From: Mortierella sp. BCC40632
Lineage: Eukaryota; Mortierellomycota; Mortierellomycetes; Mortierellales; Mortierellaceae
Direction of reading: 5' to 3'
Assembly: GCA_011634665.1 (NCBI GenBank)
Contig: WAEK01000004.1
Span: forward strand, 1,020,001-1,084,000
DNA: 64,000 nt
Shown piece after piece: positions 1 through 12,092 of this stretch (position 1 is its first letter; every line of letters starts with the position of its first letter). The notes under the pieces are model-generated. The model saw nothing but the letters and a program-made list of their open reading frames with translations, was not told the origin of the DNA and made no database searches. The translations under genes were made by a program, and so were the position numbers.

Positions 1-490
1 ATCTCTTTTAGGCCGGTACACTTCGGGTTCGAATCGAGTCGCGCTGTCTCTTTCTGATATTGAAAACGAGTTTAGGACGCGGCATGGGTGGTGTTGAACA
101 CAAGAACGCGCGTAATAGTGGAATAGATGCTCCTTGTTCATGTTCGATCCTTGGCTGTGCAGGAGGGTCCTTTACTATTCTTTTTTTTTATTTTCTTCTT
201 TCGCGTTTACAGACTATCAGCAAGATCGATCCTATTCTGTAGACACGTGATGGACTGTCAACCCTCCAACTCCCCCGCCCAACCAACCGACCCACCGACA
301 GCAATTGTCACTTTTGTCCGAGCGTTCCGCATTCCATCCTCTTTTTTCTTCGGCTCTGCTCATTTCACTCCTCCTATTTACACTTTTTTTCCTTCTCACT
401 TACTCACACTCCAACTTTTCTCTCTCTCTCTCTTCCTTTCTTTTCTCTCTTTCCCCGACTAACAGCAACAACCCTTCATTCGACTTTGTC
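1..490. other. Upstream region of PEX12, no gene seen
   Basis: No coding region is supported here. The stretch from about 340 to 460 is strongly pyrimidine-rich on the + strand, with CT-rich runs ending just before the PEX12 start codon at 491. That is the typical look of a promoter or 5' leader in this window. A T-loop-like string near position 28 was considered as a tRNA end and rejected. Confidence 0.5.
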
Positions 491-2562
491 ATGGAGTTCA
501 TGTCCAATATTGGCGGTGGGCTGCAAGCCGACCGGCCTTCGCTCTTTGAATTGATCGCTCAGGACAAGATGAGAGAACTCCTCGAACCAGCACTGCGCTA
601 TATTCTTGCCGTAAGAACGCTACCTCAGTACCTCAGAAAGGAAGGGGGAGAGTCGCTGACTGCCTACTAGAAAGAGAGAAAGAGAACAACCTCAATGCAA
701 CTCCCCCATGAAGGATAAGAACAAGAGACACCCACCCTTTCTAACTCTTTGATCCTCATGTTTCTGTTACTCCGACCTTTTTTTTTTTTTTTTTTTTTTT
801 TTTTGTTCACCCGATAGGTCTATGCCCAACGGTACCCCCGATACCTCATCCGGATCGTCAACCGATACGAAGAATTCTACGCTGTCCTTATGTTCTTTGT
901 CGAGCGCCATTACCTTCGTGAATATGGTACGGCCTCTTTTCTCTTTTTTCTCTGCTTGGAATCGTGATCTGTCTCGTAAAGAGACATATCTGGGCCCTAG
1001 GCGAATATTAACGAATGGATCAACCAACAACTCTCTTTGAAAAAAAAAAAAAAAAAAAAAAAAATAGGTGCCTCGTTCGCAGAAAACTTTTATGGATTGA
1101 AAAGAGTGCGGGCCCCTCGAGCAGTCAAATCTGTTCGAGTCAACATTGATGACGAATCCGTCGCCGCCTCTGCCAATACCGCCAAAGCAGCCATGGCTGC
1201 TGCCGCGAATGCTTCTGTCCCAGGATCCAACAAATTGCGCGAATGGGATATCCGAAAATCATTACTGTTCTTGGTAAAGAAAAAAATCGATCGGGAGAGA
1301 TAAAATCAGCGTGGACATGACACTTTTTTTTTTTTTTTTACTCTACAAGATCCAGCGGATTGAGTCAGCAAAAGAAAGGAGCAGACACTTATCCGTATGT
1401 TTGGCCTTTTGATTAGATTGGACTGCCATATGTCAAGTGCAAATTGGACGAGTACTACGAAAAAGTGTCAGGTGGAGAGGCTGCACGACTCTTTGGAGAT
1501 GAATTCACGCAAGAGGAGGAAGATCTCACAGGAGTAAGTGACCATATCCACACATACACACACCTTCCTTTCTTGGAATGAGTAGTGCTTCTTTGGCGAT
1601 CTACGCTCATTTTCATCTCAGGACCAACCGCAATGCGGAGCAAATTATTTAACCGTCCATTGTGTTACTCTTTCTCTTTTAGCAACCACTTCGCGTAAGG
1701 TCCAAGGCAATGGCTATCAAGATCTTCAAAAAAGGATACCCATACGTCAACGCTCTCTATCAACTTTCGATCTTGGTGCATTACATTGGATATCTTTACA
1801 ACAAGACACCCTTCTATTCTCCTTGGCTTCGTCTCATTGGTATCGAGGTCAAGCGGATGAGTGCTGCTGATTACGTAGGTCACCTTTTTTTTCTTCTCCT
1901 TCGAGTCTGTGCTTTTTCTTTTTCTTTTTCCTAAACGATATCGACTCTTCCTGTTTTTCTTCATCTTAGCGCGAGATCATTCAAAAGTCCAAGTCAGCAC
2001 CAAAGAGAACTTCCAACTCTTTGATCGAATCAGTTCAGAACAAGGTTCTCGGTCTATTGTCTGGTTCACTCGACTTCCTCAAGGTGTTGTTGCCCATGTC
2101 TATCTTCTTTTTCAAGTTTTTGGAATGGTGGTACCAATCGGATTACTACAGAAAGGCGAGCAATGCTGGCGATTCCGCAGAGGTCCCACCTCCAGAGAGG
2201 ATCAAGGTAACAGGAGTAGAAAACTTTCCCTCCCCCCCCCTTCCCAACGGGTATCTTTTCTATCCCATGGATCTTCAGGCTATATCACTTACTGCTTCAT
2301 TTCCCTCTTTTTTCTTTTTGAACCTCCCCCTCCCCCCAAATGAAAATAGCCACACAAGGACGGATTGCCTTTGCCACGCGAACCCAATACCTGTCCTATC
2401 TGTGTCAAGCCACTCACCAACCCAACAGCTCTTTCTTCAGGATATGTCTATTGTTATCCATGTGCTTACAAGTATGTGGAGGACCATGGACGTTGTCCTG
2501 TTACGCTGATCCACTGCAGAACCGAAGATCTCCGAAAGATCTACAACGATGCTGGACTGTAA
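491..2562 (+). CDS. PEX12: Peroxisome assembly protein 12 (peroxin-12), RING-type E3 component
   Basis: PEX12 is an integral peroxisomal membrane protein that, with PEX2 and PEX10, forms the RING ubiquitin-ligase channel that recycles the import receptor PEX5. Seven exons keep one frame: 491-610, 818-926, 1068-1273, 1417-1533, 1683-1874, 1970-2206 and 2350-2562, giving 397 residues, near the family's usual 350-400. The N-terminal half has the Pex2/10/12 membrane region (ERHYLREYGASFAENFYGLK around residue 70, and the helix PMSIFFFKFLEWWYQ before the RING). The C-terminal RING is degenerate: Cys342-x2-Cys345, then Cys362-x2-Cys365 and Cys376-Pro. This agrees with PEX12 lacking several zinc ligands of a canonical RING. 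The ATG at 491 is the first in frame and is followed by the expected N terminus (SLFELIAQDKMRELLEPAL). Introns 1 and 2 contain long poly-T and poly-A runs next to their acceptors. Confidence 0.94.
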
Positions 2563-2825
2563 ATCATGTCTGGACTAGTTCTTTTTCATTTTTCGAGATT
2601 GGTATTCCCTTTTTTTTTTTTTTTTTTTTTTTTTTGCATAGAACTCCCCATGTACTTGTATAATGGTCCTTCTCGACATTTCCCAACCGACCAAAAAAAA
2701 TAAAAATTAAAATAAAAATTAAAAAGATACTGTGATATAGGGGGGGGGGAGATACTATGCGATGGTTTTATAATTGTTGATATTTTTTTTTTTTTTTTTT
2801 TTTTTGTCTCTCCTTTTTCTTTTTT

Positions 2826-2857
<32 letters not shown>

Positions 2858-2860
2858 CTT
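2563..2860. other. Spacer between convergent PEX12 and the unnamed minus-strand gene
   Basis: About 300 bases of 3' flanking DNA made largely of poly-T runs (around 2610-2635, 2783-2804 and 2820-2858). It holds the 3' ends of two convergent genes. No coding sequence is visible. Confidence 0.6.
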
Positions 2861-3222
2861 CTAATGTGCCCCGTTGGCCAACACTTGGCCATGAACAGGG
2901 ACACCCATCCCTACTCCACCCACCCCTGCGCCTATTCCTGCATTGCCTTGCACTGGAGCACCAGCAGCGGTAGGAGTACCATTACCAGATTGACGTTCAC
3001 TCAAGAACGAGTGCAGCTCATCATACAACGTGAAATGAAGCCTTTGCAGTTGCTTGATATCTGCATAGACTACTCAACCCATCCCAAACCCCAAGGGAAC
3101 AGAAGAAGGATTAAAAGAAAAGAAAAGAAAAAGAAAAAAGAAAAATAGACCGTTAATAGACCCTTCTTTTGCTTTCGATGAATGTATACCAGGTGCCAAA
3201 ATTATGGAGATCTCTTAGAGAG

Positions 3223-3261
<39 letters not shown>

Positions 3262-4303
3262 CGCTTACCAGCATCGGTATAGGGAGTGTCCTTCATGTAG
3301 ACTTTTTGTAAGAATGCCATCATGGCACCCGTGGCGACGACACATTCTTCTAGAGGCAACCCCGTGAAATAGGCATGGTTGATCCGGAAGGGGTTCACGG
3401 GTGAAGGTGATAACGAAAGCGTAATGATTTCCGCAATGATATCCCATACACGCACATCTGGGAGGGGCAAAAAAGAAAGAAAAGAATAATCCTCGTTAGA
3501 ATCCTTAGAACAAACGATTCATTGATACTAGTTGCCTCTCAGGATATTTTAAAAAAAAAAAAAAAAAGTGTGAGGGAAAGATAGATGCTTACCGTTCGTG
3601 CGCCATGAGGAGATGGTGCTAAGCTTTAAGGGGTCATTGGCCTCAACCTTTTGGTCGTGGTTCTGGATCAGCTTTTTGTGATTTGACCGAAGCTATGTGG
3701 AGGATTCCCATAGAAAATGAAGTAGACTGTCTTGTTAGAAAAAAAAATAAAAAAGATCTTTCCCTCTCCCAGCCCTCTCTCTCTCTCTCTCTCTTCTCTT
3801 CTCTTTTTCTCTTCACCTCTCGTTCTATCTCCTCCTTGAAAGCAGACGCATACCCAAACATACGGGCACTTGTAACGGGGGTATCCTGCGATCAAGAACG
3901 AAGCTCGTGATTCATCCTTTTCCAGATCCGAGTCGATGGGGCTTTGTGGTGGGGGTAGAGTCGAGAGCGAATGTTGTTTTAGCCTAGAGAAGAAGAAAGA
4001 AAAAAAGAAAAAAAAGAAAATGAAAAAAGAGCAAAGAGAATGTTGGGTCAAGGCGGATCTCTTTTCTTTTCTTTTTCCCCCTCTTCACGTGTTGAAGGCA
4101 ACCAAACAGCATAAGGCATGAACACGAGATAGGAGGGAGTAGAGAGCCATACGATCGCAATGTCCTTGAAGAGAGAATGTTAGACGGCCTAATCCAAAGA
4201 GAGAAGGACCAAGGGTTAGAATGGGTTGGTGGAAAAGAAAAATGGCAGGTGGTACTGAAGAAGATAGAATTGCTCCTCTCTCTTCCTCTCTCTTCCTCTC
4301 TCT

Positions 4304-4338
<35 letters not shown>

Positions 4339-4828
4339 GGCGCATGACCCTCCAACTCCGAGATTTTTTTTTGTAGCCCGAAACATCCACAAAGATTGAA
4401 CCGATGACCATGATTTGGGTGAGATTTGAAATCTTTACCTTGCTTTGGCAAGAGGAAAAGAGTTGGGCTGTGTGCTGGATGCAGGGCCGTTGTTCGAGGA
4501 AGAAGGAGAGGTAGTGGCAGACTTTGAATCGCTGTACACTTGCAAGAGAAGCTCCTCCCGTCCACGAAGATAGACCTCAAAGTAGTAGAATCCCTATGAT
4601 ACGATACCGACCAATCCCAAGAAGTCCAAGCCCAGGACCAAGAAAAAAATGAATGGTGGTTAGTTATTGATGTACTCTTGGATACGTAGGTGGTGGATAT
4701 GAAAATGAGAAAAGGAAGAAAGGACAAGAGGAAGAAAGAGGAGGAAGAAAAGGAAAGAAAGAGAATGGACCTTCTTGGTGTGATATCAAGACAAAGGAAG
4801 CAGAACCAACAACAGGCTTGGAGTCCAT
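2861..4828 (-). CDS. Unrecognised multi-exon protein; 3' exons secure, 5' part uncertain
   Basis: I do not recognise the family. On the minus strand five consecutive exons join in one frame with canonical sites: 4188-4089, 3983-3854, 3692-3593, 3457-3269 and 3069-2861 (stop TAG at 2863-2861). Their product includes a segment with RYKCPYVWLRSNHKK, then DVRVWDIIAEIITLSLSPSP, then GLPLEECVVATGAMMAFLQK, and ends in a Gly/Val/Pro-rich tail. An upstream exon 4593-4439 (GFYYFEVYLRGREELLLQVY) also looks coding, and a possible first exon with ATG at 4828 ends at a weak GTCCAT donor. I could not join 4439 to 4188 in a consistent phase, so a small exon is probably missed near 4.2-4.4 kb. Introns contain (GA)n and poly-A/T tracts. 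It converges on PEX12. Confidence 0.5.
3226..3260. repeat. (GA)n microsatellite inside an intron
   Basis: A nearly pure GA dinucleotide tract lies within the intron between 3268 and 3070 of the unnamed minus-strand gene. On the transcribed sense it is a CT tract, suited to act as a polypyrimidine tract. Confidence 0.9.
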
Positions 4829-5328
4829 CCTCCAAGACTTCCGAGACTCAGGGCACCCCACTCCTTTCCACGTGGCCCCCTAACCCAAGCCCAAGCCCAA
4901 GCCCAAGCGCTACCTCAGACCCTTAAACCGTCACTTCCCCGTTTCTCTTTTTTGTGTCGCAGCTGGGCCCTGGAATGATGACAGACATGAGCAAGAAAGG
5001 AGAAGATGCCACCCTGCTCGTCTTTTTGAGGCCTAAAATGGATGACGCCTAGCTTGCTCATCCATCATCATCTCTTCATCCTCTTTCCTTGTGTCCTGCA
5101 GTCTGACGATGCTCATCTTTGAATGACAAATGCCTGAGCCATGCAGACCGTCCTTGTTATTATTTGTTGCTTTTTTCCTGCAGTGATGCAGTCGAGCTCC
5201 TTAGATCTCGGTCCTCTTGCTGGAGCCTTTTTTTTACCTTGAGCGTGCCAACGAGCAACGAGATCCCGACAAGAATGTTGACAGACGCGCAGTTTCCGAC
5301 TGTGTCAACGTTTCTCGACCCTGGAAAT

Positions 5329-5336
<8 letters not shown>

Positions 5337-5388
<52 letters not shown>
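5337..5388. repeat. (GA)n microsatellite
   Basis: About 50 bases of almost uninterrupted GA repeat. Confidence 0.9.
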
Positions 5389-5777
5389 TAAGAGGGAAAA
5401 GTAGAATAGAGTAGGGGGACAGTGATTAGGGATTAGATGTCTCTCGGAATCCCTCTCTTTCTCTCTCTCTCACTTTCTTTCTCTCTCTCCTAGGTCTGTA
5501 GATCTCTCCATGAGAAAGGGAAAGAAAAAAAGAAAAGAAAAAAAAAATCATTCTGGTTTACTTTGGCGACGGTGGCCATGGCGGCAAAGAAAGGGGAATG
5601 TGTTGTGTGTTGTTGTTGTGTACGAGAGAATGTGTGGTGTGGTGTCTGTGCTTTTAGCCAATGTCGAGTCCCTAGTGGCTGGAATGTCGGTATGATGAAG
5701 CTGTGTTGATTGGGTCCTTGGTCCGAGTGAGATGCGAGAAGGAAGGGAAAGAAAAGAATGACGAAAAGGGAGGAAGG

Positions 5778-5817
<40 letters not shown>
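5778..5817. repeat. Poly-A run of 40
   Basis: Forty consecutive A residues on the + strand. Exact length in a sequenced genome is unreliable for such runs. Confidence 0.85.
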
Positions 5818-5818
<1 letters not shown>

Positions 5819-6116
5819 GAGGATGGATTGCGGCAAGGTAAAAGAGTAGCAGCACACACAGACACGCACACAGAGAGAGACAAAAAAAGAAAATCGCTGT
5901 GCGAAAATGGTTGTCCTGAAAATTATTTTGGCTTTGGCTTTGGGCTGCTGCTGCTGCTACTACTACTGAGACACAGTGGTGGAGCAGGTACGATGGGTCG
6001 GTGAGGCTGGTGGTGGTGATGATGGTGGAAAGCGGAGCAAAAGGAGAAAGAAAGAGAAGAAGAAGAAAAAGAAGAAAAAGACGGATACTCACCAATGCAC
6101 AAAAGCATCTACCCGT

Positions 6117-6807
6117 ATGACCATGCCCCATGTCCATCCCCCATTGTCTGGGACCATTCCCTTCACTCCCGCGTCACCCTTGTCGCATCATGGTGCCCCG
6201 GCTGGCTCGCCGGCTCCTCGTCTCATTCGCTCTCCCATAAACTCTTGTTTCTGGTTCATCGCATTCTCGCTTGTTCCCAGCCCCTCTGTAGCCTGACTGG
6301 TGACCCTTTTCTGTCTGCGCTGCATGACCTCCTCCTCTCTCCTCTCCTCTTCTTTTTTTTTTTTTTTTTTTTTTTGTTTGCCTTTGCTCTCGTTCTGTTC
6401 TCGTTCATGTTTTCTCTTACTCTTTCGTAACAGGCTTTCTGACCTACCTCGATCCTTTTTCTGGTCTGCACGGCAAGAAAGAAAAGAATAGCCATTGATC
6501 CAAAAAGAACGGAAAGAAAAAAAAAGACGTGTCGGGATCAAGTCCTAGGATTACCTCACTTCTCAACAGTACGTCCATCTCACCTAGTGCATCCATCTCA
6601 CCTTTTGGCCAGGGACCCAACTATGACACCAAGTTTAGTCAAGAGTGTTGCCTATTTTTTTTGTTTATTTGCTCCTGTTTGAAAAGTCGAAAAAAAAAAA
6701 AAAAAAAACTCAGGACCAGAGGTAAATAAGTTCCTTGGAAAGAAGAGTATGCCGGGGTCATTGAAACACCCAAGTCAAGCACGTCCCCAAAGACCCAATC
6801 TATCAGG
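6117..6807 (+). other. Possible fragments of a Pro/Ser-rich coding region (candidate exons)
   Basis: Three + strand segments translate into text typical of the low-complexity parts of this genome's regulators. 6117-6248 is Pro/Ser/His-rich (contains PLSGTIPFTPASPLSHHGAP). 6529-6633 contains SPRITSLLNSTSISPSASIS. 6746-6807 contains SMPGSLKHPSQARP and ends at a good GTAAAC donor. They are not in one continuous frame and I found no start, stop or recognised domain. They could be exons of an unannotated gene, a decayed gene, or chance; the minus strand at 6190-6300 is also open. Confidence 0.18.
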
Positions 6808-6971
6808 GTAAACTATCGAAGAAGAAAATACTACATGTGTACCCTTTCGGAGGTGAATAAAGAAAAAGAAAAAAAAAAAAAAAAAAAAAAAAGATATTGC
6901 TCTTGGATTATATTGGGCAAAGAGAGAGAACACCACCACCCTCTCCTCATCGTTCTCGATTTGCATTCTCT

Positions 6972-7003
<32 letters not shown>

Positions 7004-7352
7004 TCTCTCTCTCCCGACAAAAAAAAAATAAAAGCAAAAAGACGTGCGCGCAACAACAGTAGGCATGTGACCATAAGAAGGGTACGTGTGAGTATGAGAG
7101 ACGCGTAAAATATGTTTCTTCTGGCTATATACAGGGCTCACACACGTTCTGCGCAGGGGAGGAGGGAGGAGGGAGGAGGAGGGAGGACAGGGGACGCGTC
7201 GGAAAAAAATCGAACAAGTGGACGTCTGAACAAATGGCAAAATGAAAAGGCATGGGCGCATTTGTAGCCGCTTTTTGGTATGTACTTTGCCCATGCCATC
7301 GAATTGTGAGGGAGGGAAGGGAAGGATGGGAGGGAGATTGAGAAAAAAAAAA

Positions 7353-7392
<40 letters not shown>

Positions 7393-7916
7393 GTGTAAAA
7401 ATAGGAAAAGGGCCCTCATGTTTGTCCAACTGCTCGTGCTTGTCCTCTGGAATGCTGGCTCTCTTCTCTTTTGGTCTACTTTTTTTCTCCTCACATGATT
7501 GAGGAAGATAGGAAGGGGAACTCACGGTCCAGTTTAAAAAAGGTAGTTCCCTTGACCTGGTCCTAAAAACCGCCATTAGGCTAGAAAAAAAAAAAAAAAA
7601 AAAAAGTGAGCTGAGCAAGGCACATGAGCCTTGGAAGCCCATACCGCAGAGGAAAGTCTTTTTGAGCTCTACACGGCGTAATTGGCAGAGAGGAAGGGAG
7701 ATCCCCCAAGTACGGAGAAAAAAAAAACACGGCAGAAGGGCATGCAGAGGAGGCAATGACCAGGTGTAATCACCGTGCATGTTTCAACCCGCAACTTTTT
7801 TTTTTTTTTGCATGCACTCTCTCTCGTTTGTTGGCTCTAAATCTATATCCCCCCTGGCTGGCTCTCATGAAACTCTTGCACACCCTTTCAACTCTGTGTC
7901 CTTTCGGGGCGGAGCT

Positions 7917-7948
<32 letters not shown>

Positions 7949-8120
7949 CTCTCTATTCGTGAACCGGTCCGCGCGCGTGTGTATGTATACAAGAGTCCGA
8001 ACCGAGCCACGGGTCCTCACCCTTTGCTCTCACTCTCTTCATGCTCGTCTATTCACGTATGTTCAAGGGAACTGTGGAAGCTCACCATCTCTTTTAGACT
8101 CTTTGTGCTTCTCTTTCTCT

Positions 8121-8123
<3 letters not shown>

Positions 8124-8160
<37 letters not shown>
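8124..8160. repeat. Poly-T run of 37
   Basis: Thirty-seven consecutive T residues on the + strand. Confidence 0.85.
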
Positions 8161-8161
<1 letters not shown>

Positions 8162-9388
8162 AAATAAATTGACGATTGCTCTGTGGCTACATCATCATGC
8201 CAGGAAAGAGTCAATATCATATTCTGAGGAGCCATTGTCCTACTATACTTGGCGCGAAAGGGCAAAGGAACAAGGGAGGAGGCGCACGCGATCAACAACG
8301 GTAGCCCTTTTGGGGGGGGGGGGGAGGAGTCGATTTTCGCTCACTTTGCAGGTTGCTATTGTTGTTGTTGTAATTATTGTTGGTGTTGAACAAGGAAACT
8401 AAAAATAAACATAAAAAAAAAAAAAAAGGGTGGTGGCAGTGGAGTAGGTAAGCAAGACATGTTACACTGATTGGGGAGGAAAGGGGCGTAGCCCCGGGGC
8501 AGTAACGCGTCTGTCCGGACACATGATTCCCCACAACGCAGCTCCTCTCCCTTTTAAAAAAAGAGATAGAGAGATAGAGAGAGAGGAAAGAGAAAGAAAG
8601 GGAGGGGAAGGAAAGGAAAAGGAAAAGGAAAAGGAAAGGGAGAGGAAGTGGAAAAGAGAAAAAGGGAAGAAGGGGGGAGGGACACCAAATAACGGTGGTG
8701 AGTGGTGGTGAGGGGTGGTGGTGATAGGAGGCCCCCGGGTGATGTGATCATGTAAGCACCTAGGAGAGGCTTTGGTCTGGCGTCAAAACTTTGGATGCGC
8801 CTTTTTTTTTAAAAAAATAAAAAAAAATGAGTTTTAATTCTCGCCGTCGAAAGGAATGTTGGAGGAACGGAGAATTCATGGACTAAGGAACATAGTAAGG
8901 AGAACCATCATTTTTCTTTATTCAGGAAGCTCTCCCCCTCTTTTTCCTTTCTGTTGACTCGACAGAGGGAACGAAATGAGAGAAAATGAGAGAAAATGAG
9001 AGAAAATGAGAGAATATGAGAGGAGGGAAAGCAAGATAGGAAAGCGAAGAATTGGCGACAAGAGTACGTACTCTTGGAGGGGTACAAGGCAGAAGAAGAG
9101 GAAGGAGAGGGTATGAGGAAAGAGAGTCTAGCGAACAACCTGAAGAACGCCCACTCGTACACGAGAACGGACCCCACGAGTCCAAGCGTAGTCATGCCCT
9201 CGCTCTTGAACACTATTGCTGAAAAGAGAACTCTCTTTTTTTTTTTTTTTTCTTTCCCTCCGTCACAGAGTGTCCCACTTTTTCTTTGCATATTTGCATA
9301 TCACTGCTTGCTTGTTCAAGTGCCAGGTCAGTTCAAGATACCTTTATTCTTGTAACTATGCTCTTTTTTTTTCCTGCTTGTTTGCAAT

Positions 9389-10104
9389 TTGAAGGGTACT
9401 CATAAGCTGTTGTTTAGGGGGAAGGATCCGGTTACGAGATTGGCGGTGGCCACCGAAATGAGGGATACAATGAGTAGCAATGTCTCTGAGGAATGTCAAG
9501 CACTTACTGTCTGGAGGCTCATTAGGGATTGGGGGGGAGGGAGGAAGGAGGAGATGTTTGTTGAGTTATCCACAAACACACACGCTCTCTCTGGCCACAA
9601 ATACCATCATACTCTGTCTGTGCTTGTGGTGCCACCCAATCAAACACGATCTCATCTCTCATCTACTCCTTTGTTCACATTTAGGATTGAGCCAACCTTG
9701 TTGTGTTGCATTGGCTAGCGGATTATAGCAAAACAACAAAGAATTCCCAAATTGCATTCCTCATCTCTAATAATGAGTTTGTTTGCGTCAGGCATACCTT
9801 TGTACACCCTATTAGCTGGGCTCCATGTGGGAACAAACCGACTCAGTGTGATGCCAGGGAAAGGAGGGGTGTTACACTTGGGGAAGGCGGGATGAGGTGC
9901 GCCATTCCTACCTCTCTTTTTCATCTCAACCGGTACTAATCTTGGGGGAGCTGTGTACAGTAGCACAAGTGGAAGGGCGGGGCATGTGGAGAGCACTGGA
10001 GCGGGAGGTATCCCTCAGATTTTGTTGAGATGCAGGTCACTCAATGGTGGCCCTGTCATGCTTGCATCTAGCAAAAGCACAGAAGAGTGGGCGAAATACG
10101 CAGG
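9389..10104 (+). other. Patch of ordinary composition with several short open frames
   Basis: Unlike its surroundings this patch has almost no homopolymers. Consecutive + strand open segments are 9389-9718 (begins KGTHKLLFRGKDPVTRLAVA), 9775-9897 (an ATG-started 40-codon frame containing SGIPLYTLLAGLHVGTNRLS) and 9895-10104 (contains VMLASSKSTEEWAKYAG, followed by a GTAAGG donor). No family is recognised. The minus strand is open from 9996 to 9715 as well, so the coding sense is not settled. A decayed mobile element or an unannotated small gene are both possible. Confidence 0.2.
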
Positions 10105-12033
10105 GTAAGGGACCGGCGGCAGATAGAGCATTCAGCTGAGTGCGAACTCTTTCTCTTTGCCGTCACTTCAGCAGCGTGCGCTCTCTTTTTTATTGTGTAA
10201 GTGTATGTGTTTTCTCCGCTCATCATGAAGAAGGCTTTAGTGAGAGTGAGAGGGGATTGAGTATCTCGTTAGTCCCTTGTCTGTGCGTGTTCCATTTTTC
10301 AAAGTTCCTGGCAGAAGGCCCTTTTGACCCTTATCTGTTCTGCGACCCGAGTCGAATTTCTTTTTCGCCCTTTCTCTGCAGGCCTTTTTTTTTTTTTTTC
10401 ATCATGGAAGGATCAGGGTAAGAACATGCGACGGACATTCTATTCCGCCAAGATGTCAGGGTCACCCATCTATTTTTTTTTCTTCGTTCTTTGCTGCTGT
10501 ATGCCTCCCACTGCATAATGACCCTACCTTACTTGCATCCATCCGCACAGGAGAATGATCTCGAGATCACCGCCTCGAGATGTGACAGTCGACTCCATTA
10601 TCGGCTGAATAGTAGAGCAGCAGGAAGGAGCGGATAAAAACATTGGCAGGTGAGCAAGGGTTCTGCAATGCAACTTGGAGGAGGCAAAGCAACGGATGTA
10701 GGGGTGAACGCAGAAAACGAATGGCATGCTCGAATGGCCTGACGCCTCGTCGTTCTCTGATGCTCTCTTCCCTTCTTTTCTTTTTCTTTTCTTTTCTTTT
10801 TTTGCGCGCGCGTCAGACTTGTTCAAATCACAGCAATTGATGGGGTGCATGAGTGGTGTACCAAGAGAATACTTGCATTGTTCTGTCCTTGGTCGCGTTG
10901 GTGTCTTTTTTGTGTTTGTGATGTGTTGTGTGTTGTGTGCATGCATGCAGCGACATGCAACATGCAACGGATGACTGGTGTGTTCCCGAAGACAGACCAT
11001 TGACTATCTATCGCCTATTCTCACAAACGTCCTTTCTGTCCCCTTTTGCTTGGTCCCTCTAGTGACCCGAGCTGACTGGCTTGCTGGGGAGGAGGGGGGA
11101 GGATATCCAAGTCAATGTACCTTCGCGTTTCCTTATCCTTCTTTCCCCCCTTCTCTCCTTCCCTTGGACAAAGGGAGAAGGAAAACCTTGATTGGAGTTA
11201 AGTATATCCGCTCCTCTTTCGTTCGACCCCCCTTCCCTTCTCCGATAACATTTTGGGCCTTGAAATATTTCCGATTCCCCTTCTCTCTTGCTCTCTCTTG
11301 CGCGCGCTCTCTCACTCGTTCTCTCTCCTCCCTCAACCTTTTTTGCAGTGCTCATTTTTCACACCCAGCGTAGTCTATGCTTCCGGTGCTCCCGGATATG
11401 AGGGTTGGGGGGGGGGGGAGAGAAAAAGAAGAAAGGAGGAAGAGAGGGAGAAAAAGTGAGAAGGAGAGAGTTAGGCTGGGGGTGGGGTCTGTTCCCTACT
11501 AATGGTCCCTCACTCTCACACTCGTCCTTCCACTCTCCTCTCTCCTTCTATTGCTCATTTCGAACAAAGCCTCTCTGAATCAGCTCCGCCTGTTCAGAGC
11601 CGCAGTTGTTTGTTAAAGTGTTGATGTTGGTGAAACCAAGGAACCAAAGAGGGACATTTGTAGACAAGAGAGTGAGAAAAAAAAATGCTAAGAAATCGCG
11701 TCTTCTTTTTTTTCTCTTCGTTCTTTGAAAAGTAATAATAAAAAAAAAAACATTAGAAAAGTACTATGAGTCCGTCTTCGGCACGCAAACAAACCGTAAC
11801 CCAAGAGATGTACTTTTCCTTCTTTTCCTTTTGCTCCTTGTTCTTGCTCCAATGAGAAGAGGCGCGGAAACGTACATTGACACACACACTCGAGAAGAGA
11901 GGGGGAGGAGGGTGGACAGGAGGGTAGGGTACTCCCTTTCATGCTTCTTCCTTGGACGGGGTCAAAAAGGGTGTGGTGGGCCGATGGGTGGGTATGTGGG
12001 GTGTGTCATTGGGCGTGCATTGGTGCAGAACAT

Positions 12034-12034
<1 letters not shown>

Positions 12035-12088
<54 letters not shown>
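12035..12088. repeat. (CA)27 microsatellite
   Basis: Perfect CA dinucleotide repeat of about 54 bases on the + strand. Confidence 0.95.

Positions 12089-12092
<4 letters not shown>

Noticed and set aside
20..50. T-loop-like GGTTCGAATC string suggesting the 3' end of a tRNA
   Set aside because: The flanking bases do not pair as a T stem and no D arm, anticodon arm or acceptor stem can be drawn in the available sequence.
5490..6137. Long minus-strand open frame with Phe runs and Ser/Ala repeats
   Set aside because: Most of it is poly-A and repeat DNA read in reverse; composition does not resemble the real exons here.
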